From: Clostridiaceae bacterium
Lineage (GTDB): Bacteria > Bacillota > Clostridia > Lachnospirales > Lachnospiraceae
DNA: 64,000 bases
Direction of reading: 5' to 3'
NCBI GenBank assembly: GCA_910575795.1
Contig: CAJTGE010000019.1
Span: 37,306-101,305 of the forward strand
Shown: one piece after another, positions 35,762 through 43,718 of the stretch
Position numbering within the stretch: position 1 is the stretch's first letter
Layout: every line of letters begins with the position of its first letter
Notes under the pieces: model-generated
Seen by the model: only the letters and a program-made list of their open reading frames with translations
What the model was told of the DNA's origin: nothing
Database searches by the model: none
Position numbers and translations under genes: made by a program

Positions 35762-37909
35762 ATGGCAAAATCATTATTTATTGCAGAAAAACCAAGCGTA
35801 GCCCGCGAGTTCGCCTCGGCGCTCAAGGTGTCCGGCCGTTCAGGCGACGGGTATATCGAATCCGCGGACGCGGTTGTGACATGGTGCGTGGGGCATCTGA
35901 TCACCATGAGCTATCCCGAGGCTTACGATATAAAATATAAGAGGTGGAGCCTTGAAACGCTGCCCTTTCTGCCAAAGGAGTACAAATACCAGGTCATTGA
36001 GGGCGTTAAGAAGCAGTTCCAGATCGTGAGCGGCCTTTTAAACCGCGGGGATGTGGATACCATCTATGTGTGTACCGACTCCGGGCGCGAGGGTGAATAT
36101 ATCTACCGCCTGGTGGCCCAGATGGCCGGGGTCAGGGGGAAAACGCAGAAGCGCGTGTGGATCGATTCTCAGACAGAGGAGGAGATCCTGCGGGGCATCC
36201 GCGAGGCAAAGGATTTGGCGGAATATGACAATCTCGCCTCATCCGCCTACCTGCGCGCCCGGGAGGACTACCTGATGGGAATCAACTTTTCCAGGGCCCT
36301 GACCTTAAAATACGGCCCGTCCGTATCCGGCTTTATGAAAAGCGGGCGCACGGTGATCTCCGTGGGCCGGGTCATGACCTGCGTGCTGGGCATGGTGGTG
36401 CAGCGGGAGCGGGAGATCCGCAGCTTCATAAAAACCCCGTTTTACCGCGTGGTCGGCGCGTTTGGAGAACAGGAGGCGCTCCTTGAGGCGGAATGGCGCG
36501 CGGTTCCCGGCTCGCGTTATCACGGCCATCCGTGCCTTTATAAGGACAACGGCTTCAAAGAGCGAAAGGACGCAGAGGCGCTCATCGCCTCCATAACGGA
36601 GCCGTCCGGCGTCGCCGTGTCCGTGGAAAAGAAAAAGGAGACAAAGAACGCGCCGCTTCTCTACAACCTGGCGGAGCTGCAGAACGACTGCTCCAAAATG
36701 TTCAAAATCAGCCCGGATCAGACGCTGAAGGCCGTGCAGGAGCTGTACGAAAAGAAGCTGGTGACCTACCCGCGAACCGACGCGAGAGTGCTCTCCACCG
36801 CGGTGGCAAAGGAGATTAAGAAAAATTTAACCGGCCTGCTCGCCTATTCCCCAACCGGCGCGTATGCGAAGGAGGCCCTGGAATCCGGCGCGTGGAAGGG
36901 CATTTCCAAAACAAGATATGTTAATGACAAACAGATCACGGATCATTACGCCATCATTCCTACCGGGCAGGGCTTAGGCGCGCTGCAGGGCGTCTCCGGC
37001 TTAAACGCCAGTATCTACCAGGTCATCGTGCGCCGTTTCTTAAGCATCTTTTACCCGCCGGCCGTTTACCGCAAATATGCGGTTGAAATCGCGACAGGGG
37101 GAGAGCATTTCTTTGCCAGCTTAAAAGTCCTCAAGGAACCCGGCTATCTGAAGGTATCCGCGCCGGCAGGGCGGGCGGGGCAGGAGAAAAGAGAAGGGAT
37201 GGCGGGCGGGGCGGGGCAGGAGAGTTCCAAAATGGAGTCCGCGAAGCTGCGCCAGGACAGCTTCGGGGCGGTTCTTCAGAGCGGTCCCGGGGAGGAGGCG
37301 TCTGATGATCCGGGAAATGCCAGGCCGGAGCTGATCGCGTTTTTGGAGAGCCTGAAAAAGGGGGCGGTCCTGCCTCTTTCGGGTCTGGCGGTGAAAGAGG
37401 GGGAGACATCCCCGCCCAGGCGCTACACATCCGGCTCGATGATACTCGCTATGGAAAACGCCGGGCAGCTCATCGAAGATGAGGAGCTGCGGGCCCAGAT
37501 CAAGGGAAGCGGCATCGGGACCAGCGCGACCCGTGCGGAAATCCTGAAAAAGCTTGTCAACATCCAATATATGGCCTTAAACGGCAAGACCCAGGCCATC
37601 ACCCCGACCTTTCTGGGCGAGCTGATCTATGAGGTCGTCCTCTGTTCCATGAAGCAGCTTTTAAATCCCGAGCTGACCGCGAGCTGGGAAAAGGGATTGA
37701 CGTACGTGGCCGAGGGAAGCATTACCTCAGAGGAATATATGCAGAAGCTCGAACGTTTTGTCGCGGGGCGGACGTATAACGCGATCCACAACGCCGGCCA
37801 GGCCAGCCTGCTGCCGGCATTCCGCGCAGTGGCGGCCAATTATCCGGCCGGAAAAAAAGAAAAGAGCGGGGCAAAGCAACCGAAAGGAGATGTGAAGCAT
37901 TATGAATAA
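35762..37909 (+). CDS. topB: DNA topoisomerase III
   Basis: A 715 aa type IA topoisomerase. The TOPRIM domain starts LFIAEKPSVAREFA with CTDSGREGEYIYR; the active-site Tyr lies in LVTYPRTDARV; SGIGTSATRAEIL follows. Between about residues 462 and 515 there is a Gly/Gln/Glu-rich insertion (AGRAGQEKREGMAGGAGQES...) compared with usual TopB, and there is no zinc-finger tail. It overlaps the beta-helix gene by 8 bp. The preceding 127 bp are GC-rich, low-complexity and without a clear promoter. Confidence 0.9.
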   Translation: MAKSLFIAEKPSVAREFASALKVSGRSGDGYIESADAVVTWCVGHLITMSYPEAYDIKYKRWSLETLPFLPKEYKYQVIEGVKKQFQIVSGLLNRGDVDTIYVCTDSGREGEYIYRLVAQMAGVRGKTQKRVWIDSQTEEEILRGIREAKDLAEYDNLASSAYLRAREDYLMGINFSRALTLKYGPSVSGFMKSGRTVISVGRVMTCVLGMVVQREREIRSFIKTPFYRVVGAFGEQEALLEAEWRAVPGSRYHGHPCLYKDNGFKERKDAEALIASITEPSGVAVSVEKKKETKNAPLLYNLAELQNDCSKMFKISPDQTLKAVQELYEKKLVTYPRTDARVLSTAVAKEIKKNLTGLLAYSPTGAYAKEALESGAWKGISKTRYVNDKQITDHYAIIPTGQGLGALQGVSGLNASIYQVIVRRFLSIFYPPAVYRKYAVEIATGGEHFFASLKVLKEPGYLKVSAPAGRAGQEKREGMAGGAGQESSKMESAKLRQDSFGAVLQSGPGEEASDDPGNARPELIAFLESLKKGAVLPLSGLAVKEGETSPPRRYTSGSMILAMENAGQLIEDEELRAQIKGSGIGTSATRAEILKKLVNIQYMALNGKTQAITPTFLGELIYEVVLCSMKQLLNPELTASWEKGLTYVAEGSITSEEYMQKLERFVAGRTYNAIHNAGQASLLPAFRAVAANYPAGKKEKSGAKQPKGDVKHYE

Positions 37910-38582
37910 AGAGCAGACAAAAATCACAGAGCTTTACGATCTGACGCATACGCTGGCGGCAGATTACCTGTCGCAGTTTACGTATCCGTGGGAAGCGCTG
38001 CAGGGGATCAGCGATTTTATCATTGAACTGGGAAACAGCCTCGATGAAAACGAGTATGAAAAAAGAGGGGAAAACATCTGGATCCACAAGACGGCCAACG
38101 TATTTCCAACCGCCTTTTTGAACGGTCCGCTTATCGTGGGAAAGAATGCGGAAATCCGTCACTGTGCCTTTGTCCGGGGCAGCGCGCTCGTCGGCGCGGG
38201 CGCGGTTGTGGGCAATTCCACAGAGCTGAAAAACGTGATTCTGTTCGATAAGGTGCAGGTTCCGCATTACAACTATGTCGGCGACTCCATCTTAGGCTAC
38301 AAGGCCCATATGGGCGCCGGATCCATTACCTCCAACGTAAAATCCGATAAGCTCCTGGTCCATATCCACGCAGAGGACGGAGAGATCGAGACCGGCAGGA
38401 AGAAGGCGGGCGCATTCATCGGAGACGAGGTGGAGATCGGCTGCGGTTCCGTTTTAAATCCCGGAACCGTGATCGGCAGGCATACCAACGTGTACCCCCT
38501 GTCAGGCGTCAGGGGATGCATTGACGCAGATTCCATCTATAAGAGACAGGGAGAGGTTGCCTTGAAGCGGGAGAGGGAGTAG
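37902..38582 (+). CDS. Left-handed beta-helix acyl/nucleotidyltransferase-like protein
   Basis: A 226 aa protein with hexapeptide repeats (VFPTAFLNGPLIVGKNAEIRHCAFVRGSALVGAGAVVGNSTELKN..., GAFIGDEVEIGCGSVLNPGTVIG), as in the C-terminal half of GlmU-type and related sugar-nucleotide enzymes. No N-terminal nucleotidyltransferase Rossmann domain is present. Probably transfers an acyl group or belongs to a two-protein enzyme; the substrate is not known. Its start is inside the topB end, so translation is coupled. Confidence 0.7.
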   Translation: MNKEQTKITELYDLTHTLAADYLSQFTYPWEALQGISDFIIELGNSLDENEYEKRGENIWIHKTANVFPTAFLNGPLIVGKNAEIRHCAFVRGSALVGAGAVVGNSTELKNVILFDKVQVPHYNYVGDSILGYKAHMGAGSITSNVKSDKLLVHIHAEDGEIETGRKKAGAFIGDEVEIGCGSVLNPGTVIGRHTNVYPLSGVRGCIDADSIYKRQGEVALKRERE

Positions 38583-38690
38583 ACGGTTGCGCGGAAGTCG
38601 GCCCGGGAACCTTGGAACCAGGGAAAATATGTAACTGGGGAAATATTCAACTGATAAAATATGATTCTGTACGGTTTTTTTTAAAAGAAT

Positions 38691-38724
38691 GAGGGCTGTC
38701 TGCAGCATGCCGCAGACAGCCCTC
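38691..38724. terminator. Bidirectional terminator-like hairpin between convergent genes
   Basis: GAGGGCTGTCTGC / GCAGACAGCCCTC, a perfect 13 bp stem with an 8 nt loop. On the minus strand it is followed by CATTCTTTT, on the plus side by no T-run. It would mainly serve the coiled-coil gene read leftward. Confidence 0.6.
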
Positions 38725-38814
38725 CGCCTCTCTCAAATTCCTCTCCAAATAAATATACCAAATATGTAGCACAAGCCTTTCAATGATGTAAAAGTTACAA
38801 GAACTGCTGATGGT

Positions 38815-39717
38815 TTAAAATGCCCTTAACGGGACAGGAGAAGCCGCATCCTTTTTCAGGTTCGCGATCTCCTGTTCGAGCTTGTCAATCCTCAGCCTTA
38901 AGCTGGAAAGCTGCACCTCCCAGATGAGGGTTTTGTCATTTACCTTGATTGCCTGGTTGAGCTTGTCGATCAGGTTCCCATGATTCTCCGCCAGAAGCTG
39001 GATGTTATGGTTTGTCTCATTCTCAATGGTCATCTCAAGGTTTGCAGCACGCAGGTTTAATTGTTCAATCTCTTCACGTAATTGTTCGGTTGTCAGCTTT
39101 AACTGTCCAACTTTTTGGCCTAAGCTGTCGACTTTGAGCTCCAACTGATCAAATTTTTGCTCCAGGTTATCGACTTTGAGCTCTAACTGATCAAATTTTT
39201 GCTCCAGGTTATCGACTTTGAGCTCTAACTGATCAAATTTTTGCTCCAGGTCATCGACTTTGAGCTCTAACTGATTGAATTTTTGCTCCAGGTTATCGAC
39301 TTTGAGCTCTAACTGATTGAATTTTTGCTCCAGGTTATCGACTTTGAGCTCTAACTGATCAGCTTTTTGCTCCAGGTTATCGACTTTGAGCTCTAACTGA
39401 TCGAATTTTTGTTCCAGGTTATCGACTTTGAGCTCTAACTGATCAGCCTTTTGCTCAATATTATCGACTTTTGACTCAATATTATCGACTTTTTGCCCTA
39501 ACAGATCAACCTTTTGATTTAGTTGTGTTACATCTCCTCTGAGCTGCAGCAACTGTTCACCAGACTGACGGTTTTCCGTCTTTAACTGCCGGACATCCTC
39601 CTTTAACTGCCCTATGTCTTCGTGAACGGGCTGCAGCGCCGCCTTAAGCTTTTGATCCAGCATTTGCTCCATCATGCCGGATATGGCAAGCAGCAGTTCG
39701 TTATCATTGTTGCTCAA
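38815..39717 (-). CDS. Coiled-coil protein with 14-residue repeats
   Basis: A 300 aa protein without signal or membrane segment. The central half is nearly pure coiled coil built from 14-residue units, VDNLEQKFDQLELK and variants, which is two heptads per unit. The ends are also helical. Function unknown; related proteins of unknown role occur in Firmicutes and phages. The start is a TTG at 39717, with AAAGGAGG 11 nt upstream on the minus strand. Unit number is likely to vary by recombination, which would alter rod length. Confidence 0.7.
   Translation of the reverse strand: MSNNDNELLLAISGMMEQMLDQKLKAALQPVHEDIGQLKEDVRQLKTENRQSGEQLLQLRGDVTQLNQKVDLLGQKVDNIESKVDNIEQKADQLELKVDNLEQKFDQLELKVDNLEQKADQLELKVDNLEQKFNQLELKVDNLEQKFNQLELKVDDLEQKFDQLELKVDNLEQKFDQLELKVDNLEQKFDQLELKVDSLGQKVGQLKLTTEQLREEIEQLNLRAANLEMTIENETNHNIQLLAENHGNLIDKLNQAIKVNDKTLIWEVQLSSLRLRIDKLEQEIANLKKDAASPVPLRAF
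39127..39462 (-). repeat. Eight tandem 42 bp repeats
   Basis: The unit contains ATCGACTTTGAGCTCTAACT and GATCAAATTTTTGCTCCAGG. Copies are nearly identical at the DNA level; most differences are at the GATCAAA/GATTGAA/GATCAGC segment, giving Phe-Asp, Phe-Asn or Ala-Asp in the protein. In frame (42 = 3 x 14). Confidence 0.85.
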
Positions 39718-39853
39718 TGTTTGGTATACCTCCTTTATTTGATACGTGTATTATAGCATAATAAATATGTAAAGTCACGGAATTTTTGAGAGAAACCGGA
39801 TATTTTCCTGTGGCGGCGGGCAGCGGTTCATGCTTTGCATGCGCTGCCGGGAG

Positions 39854-40630
39854 TTATTTATAATGCTTATTGGACCGGCTGACGACATCTACTCTTCCTG
39901 TTTTTTTCAGCCAGGAAGAGATTTCGTTGGCATCGGACGGACTGATCTTGGAGCCGAGTTTTACCTCTTTGATCTGTATATCGCGCTCCACTTCGACATA
40001 AAGCCTCGGAATCTGGAAAATCTGTTCTTCAATTTTGGGTGTATAGGAGCTTCGGATCATGCGCACCTCATCCTCGTAGCTGTATTCGTCACTTTTAAAC
40101 AGGAAACGGATTTCATTCAGGCAGTCCGCTACAAAGCTCCGGACGGTTTTGGCCGCCTTATCCCATTGAATATTTTTGTGTATATATTTTTGGCCGGTCT
40201 CGGACAGACAGCAGTCCATTTCGTCCAGAAAGCGCCATATGCCTTTCATATGCTCTAAAATTTCTCCGATCCCGGATGGAAGCGTTTCGCTGCTGCCAGC
40301 CGTCTCCTTCATCTTCCAGAGGTCTGTATTTACATACTGGATCCGGTACAGCGGATAGTCGTTATCAGAGTAATCGGAAACCTCGGTCAGGGTTCCGCCG
40401 CCTTTTCGGACGTCAAAAAAATCATCCCCGAATATGACAGAGCAGCCCTTTGCGTCATCGGCATACGGAATCCACATATGTATCTGATCCGCCTGCCCGG
40501 AAAAACTGCCAACATAGATATTTTCATTGATCGACTCCATCGAATCCTTTTTGGAGGAATTTTCCAGATAGGGGAAATAAGTCCGGAGCTGTTTGGCGGC
40601 ATCGTCGCCCTTGCGCAGAGCCTTCATCAT
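39854..40630 (-). CDS. DUF2971-like protein, N-terminally short
   Basis: About 258 aa. GSFSGQADQIHMWIPYADDAKGCSVIFG matches the central DUF2971 pattern (lack of ... W..YGD...G), and EDEVRMIRSS resembles its C-terminal EWR motif. The usual N-terminal part with the Tyr/Thr-rich motif is missing, and the region upstream is non-coding. It may be a truncated relic or a short variant. DUF2971 proteins are often found beside defence genes, but their role is unproven. ATG at 40630 has GAGGGGGAG 12 nt upstream; a TTG at 40666 does not. Confidence 0.5.
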   Translation of the reverse strand: MMKALRKGDDAAKQLRTYFPYLENSSKKDSMESINENIYVGSFSGQADQIHMWIPYADDAKGCSVIFGDDFFDVRKGGGTLTEVSDYSDNDYPLYRIQYVNTDLWKMKETAGSSETLPSGIGEILEHMKGIWRFLDEMDCCLSETGQKYIHKNIQWDKAAKTVRSFVADCLNEIRFLFKSDEYSYEDEVRMIRSSYTPKIEEQIFQIPRLYVEVERDIQIKEVKLGSKISPSDANEISSWLKKTGRVDVVSRSNKHYK

Positions 40631-40988
40631 TTCTATAAAACACTCCCCCTCAAATGATTGTAACAATTTAAATATAACGCTCAGGCGAGAAAAAAATAAT
40701 TATTCTACGGATTTTGACAAATAAATGTTGTGAAATATTTCGACAGATTTTATTATTTCTTAATGATGCATTATTACATTTACGCCGGAATTTGCGTCAG
40801 AGAGGGGAGCGCTTTAACGCGCGGGCGTGATGAAAAAGCACAGGGCGGCCGATAATGGGTAAACATCCGATCCAATCCAGAGAACATATTCCTGAAAAAG
40901 CAGCCGGGAAACAGGAGAGCGGCAGCGCATGATCTGAAGATTAAGAAAGTCTTTCACATTTATTCCCAGAAGATTTCGCCCCGATGAG
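40631..40988. other. Intergenic region before the polysaccharide operon
   Basis: No gene is supported. The left half is AT-rich and probably contains the leftward promoter of the DUF2971-like gene; the right half has no recognisable element. Confidence 0.4.
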
Positions 40989-41017
40989 TTGACGGAGGTA
41001 TAAAATGATGTTATAAT
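40989..41017 (+). promoter_or_regulatory. Promoter of the polysaccharide operon
   Basis: TTGACG (40989-40994), a 17 bp spacer, and a perfect TATAAT (41012-41017), 300 bp ahead of loaP. The first rightward promoter-like site after a non-coding stretch. Confidence 0.7.
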
Positions 41018-41157
41018 CAAAAACGTTCATTAAGGAAAAAGACAAAATATAACGGACAGTTTCAGACAGAGAGGCTGTTCCCGCACAATATTATAAGTGG
41101 ATGAGATGAAGCATTGGCACATGGAGTCGCGCTTATATGGTCATATCGGAACCGTAT

Positions 41158-41194
41158 TTCACAGAAAGAGGTTTTTTGCCCGTTTTTCTGTGTG
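41158..41194 (+). promoter_or_regulatory. Leader hairpin upstream of the terminator
   Basis: TTTCACAGAAA and TTTTCTGTGTGA arms around a 16 nt loop containing GTTTTTTG. It is a candidate for the RNA hairpin that LoaP proteins bind in their target leaders; no consensus could be checked. Confidence 0.4.
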
Positions 41195-41221
41195 ATGGCG
41201 AAGCTTACCCCAAATCGGGAT

Positions 41222-41265
41222 AAGCCGGACTCCGGTATGCCTGCTGTGTGGGAGCGGCTTTTTTT
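41222..41265 (+). terminator. Intrinsic terminator in the loaP leader
   Basis: AAGCCG...CTCC pairs with GGAG CGGCTT (41251-41260) and runs into seven T residues (41259-41265), about 60 bp before the loaP start. A terminator between promoter and antiterminator gene implies attenuation or autoregulation. Confidence 0.65.
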
Positions 41266-41322
41266 ATTTCCGCGGGAGTCGCGGATGGATGAAAATGCAA
41301 CGGCAGGCAGGAGGCGGGCTTC

Positions 41323-41874
41323 ATGTGGTATGTCATACAGGTGTCGGGCGGGCAGGAGGAAGGGACGGCGCGCCTGATGCAGAAACGGATTCCGGGGGAT
41401 ATTTTGACGGAGTGCTTTATTCCCCGGAAAGAGAGAAAAAAGAAGTTCAAAGGCATATGGCGCCAGGTGGAGGAGATCCTGTTTCCGGGCTATGTCTTTG
41501 CCGTGACGGAGGCGCCGGGGGAATTGTTTCTCCGGCTTAAGAGCGTGGAGAGGCTGACGAAGCTTCTGCGGGAGGAGACGTTTTTCTATCCGCTTTCCTC
41601 TGAGGAGGAGGAGATGATCCAGGGGATCGGGGATAAGCGCCATGTGACGCGGATCTCCAGGATCGTTGTGGGACCGGAGGCGGGGCGCGGTGCGGGCCGG
41701 GATCGGGATGTCGTCATTCTCGACGGGCCGCTGAAAAACCAGGAGGGGCGGATTGTGCGGTATAACCTTCACAAGCGCGAGGTGACGGTGCGGATTCCGT
41801 TTATGGGGAATGATGTGGAGCTGCGGCTGGGGATTGAGATGGTGGGGGAGAGAGGGCGGAAAGCCGGATCGTAA
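41323..41874 (+). CDS. loaP: Transcription antiterminator LoaP (NusG paralogue)
   Basis: A 183 aa protein with an N-terminal NGN domain (MWYVIQVSGGQE, LFPGYVFAV, LKSVERLTKLL) and a C-terminal KOW domain (VVILDGPLKNQEGRIVRYNLHKREVTVRI). LoaP proteins attach to RNA polymerase and let it pass terminators in long polysaccharide or antibiotic operons of Firmicutes. Here it heads a 21 kb glycan cluster, exactly that setting. GGCAGGAGGCGG precedes the ATG. A weak hairpin with TTTTTT follows the gene (41878-41903) and could be one of its targets. Confidence 0.88.
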   Translation: MWYVIQVSGGQEEGTARLMQKRIPGDILTECFIPRKERKKKFKGIWRQVEEILFPGYVFAVTEAPGELFLRLKSVERLTKLLREETFFYPLSSEEEEMIQGIGDKRHVTRISRIVVGPEAGRGAGRDRDVVILDGPLKNQEGRIVRYNLHKREVTVRIPFMGNDVELRLGIEMVGERGRKAGS

Positions 41875-42026
41875 TAGGAGTCTGAGGAATCGGGCTCTTT
41901 TTTGTTGGGATTTTGACGGGAAGACGTTCATCGCCGTGAAAATCTCGTTTTTGAGAAAGAAGAGACGCGTACAAATGGGAATCCGGCTGTAGGTAGGGAA
42001 ACCCGCAATATGTGAAGGATAATGGT

Positions 42027-42194
42027 ATGAAAAAAATCAATATGCCGGACAGAGAAAATACGCAGTATGAGCGCTGTGCGCTCTGTAAAAGGCAGACAGA
42101 TGTGCCAGCCGATTTGGAGATTGGCCGGCGGTGTTTCTATATAGAAGGCGCGGGCCAGCTCTGCCCGGCCTGTTACAGGGAATTGTATCAATAA
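42027..42194 (+). CDS. Small CXXC-CXXC protein
   Basis: A 55 aa protein with two Cys pairs, CALC and CPAC, spaced about 30 residues apart, as in small zinc ribbons. The ATG at 42027 follows AAGGATAATGGT. Role unknown; the position between loaP and the priming transferase suggests an operon member. Confidence 0.5.
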   Translation: MKKINMPDRENTQYERCALCKRQTDVPADLEIGRRCFYIEGAGQLCPACYRELYQ

Positions 42195-42329
42195 AGCTGA
42201 CGGCTGTTCCTGGAGACTGTTTTGCGCAATCACTGCGCGGATCGTACAGTATTACAGTACCATACTTTTTTGGACATCGCGCTGTTAATCATCGGGAGCG
42301 TTCCTGAATCGCGACAGGAGTGGATACAA

Positions 42330-43718
42330 ATGCAAAAATACGAACAATATAAACGGATGCTCCGTTTCCTGCTGTCGCTGCTTTTTACAGCGGCGCAGGC
42401 CGGGGTATTTTACTACACATGGATGGCATATTACAACGGGCTGATGGAAAGCCCCTTCCAGAGGAAAGGAAACTGGCTGATGGCCGCGTTCTACACGCTG
42501 CTCATCCTCCTGTTCGCCCATATGTACAGCGGCTGGAGGATCGGGGCGCTTAAGGCGTTCCACCTGATCTGGTCCCAGAGCTTAAGCCTTCTGTTTGCGG
42601 ATGCGGTGATTTATCTGGTGATCACGCTTCTGACGAAACGCTTTCAGACCTTTCTCCCGCTGCTGGCCATGTTTGCGGCGCAGTGTGTGTTTACCGGCGT
42701 CTGGGGCATGGCCAGCACGGCATGTTACCTGCGGGCTTACCCGCCGCGCCGGGTGCTGATGGTGTACGGCGATCGTCCGAACCTGGGGCTGGCTCGGAAG
42801 TTTCACAGCCGTGAAGATCGCTATATCATTTGTGAAACCATACATATATCAGAGGGCATGGGGCGCATCGCAGAGCGGATCCGGGAGTATGAAGGCGTCG
42901 TGATCGGAGACATCCCTACACCGTCCCGCAACCGGATACTGAAATACTGCTACGAACAGTCGGTGCGGACGTATACGAGCCCAAAGATATCCGATATCCT
43001 GATCCGCAGCGCGGAAAGCCAGCACCTGTTTGACACGCCGATCCTGCTTTCCAGGAACAGCGGGCTGACCTTTGAGCAGCGGGCGGTGAAGCGGGGGGTG
43101 GACATTGTGTTCTCGCTGGCGGCCGTGGCAGTTTTATCACCGCTGATGGCGGTCACGGCGCTGGCGGTGAAGCTGGAGGACGGGGGGCCGGCGCTCTTTA
43201 AACAGAAACGGGCTACGATAAACGGGCGGGTCTTTGAGGTACTTAAATTCCGCAGCATGATTGTGAATGCGGAGCGGGAGGGCGCCTCGGTTCCGGCCAC
43301 GGAGCAGGACGCGAGGATCACAAGGGTGGGGCGGTTCATCCGCGCGGCCCGGATCGACGAGCTGCCCCAGCTTTTTAACATATTAAAGGGGGAAATGAGC
43401 CTGGTGGGGCCCAGGCCGGAGCGGCTGGAGCATGTGGAGAAATATTCGCGGGATATCCCGGAATTCCCCTACCGGCTGAAGGTAAAGGGCGGCCTGACCG
43501 GCTATGCGCAGGTCTATGGGAAATACAATACGACGGCGTATGATAAGCTAAAGCTGGATCTCACCTATATCCAGAACTACAGTATCCGCCTGGACATTGA
43601 GATTCTGTTCCAGACGGTGCGGATCCTGTTCATGAAGGAGAGCACGGAAGGGTTCAGCGAGGAGGCGAGCACAGAGATGACGGAGTACAGTAAATCGCGG
43701 ATGAGGAGCGGGGGATGA
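42330..43718 (+). CDS. Polyprenyl glycosylphosphotransferase (initiating sugar transferase)
   Basis: A 462 aa membrane enzyme starting repeat-unit synthesis by moving a sugar-1-phosphate onto undecaprenyl phosphate. Four to five N-terminal membrane spans, then a nucleotide-sugar-binding-like middle, a further span near 270, and the catalytic sugar-transferase domain: KRGVDIVFSL, GPALFKQKRATINGRVFEVLKFRSM, the Asp-Glu of RIDELPQLFNILKGEMSLVGPRPE and TGYAQVYGKYNTT. The sugar cannot be told. ATG 42330 follows CAGGAG. Ends with ATGA overlap to the next gene. Confidence 0.9.
   Translation: MQKYEQYKRMLRFLLSLLFTAAQAGVFYYTWMAYYNGLMESPFQRKGNWLMAAFYTLLILLFAHMYSGWRIGALKAFHLIWSQSLSLLFADAVIYLVITLLTKRFQTFLPLLAMFAAQCVFTGVWGMASTACYLRAYPPRRVLMVYGDRPNLGLARKFHSREDRYIICETIHISEGMGRIAERIREYEGVVIGDIPTPSRNRILKYCYEQSVRTYTSPKISDILIRSAESQHLFDTPILLSRNSGLTFEQRAVKRGVDIVFSLAAVAVLSPLMAVTALAVKLEDGGPALFKQKRATINGRVFEVLKFRSMIVNAEREGASVPATEQDARITRVGRFIRAARIDELPQLFNILKGEMSLVGPRPERLEHVEKYSRDIPEFPYRLKVKGGLTGYAQVYGKYNTTAYDKLKLDLTYIQNYSIRLDIEILFQTVRILFMKESTEGFSEEASTEMTEYSKSRMRSGG

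Noticed and set aside
39100..39480. CRISPR array
   Set aside because: The 42 bp units are directly adjoining, in frame and translated as coiled coil; there are no spacers and no cas genes.
41012..41320. A second invertible segment before the first loaP
   Set aside because: No pair of inverted sites like TTTCGTAGA-N9-TCTACGAAA was found there; its promoter already points into loaP and a terminator leader is present instead.
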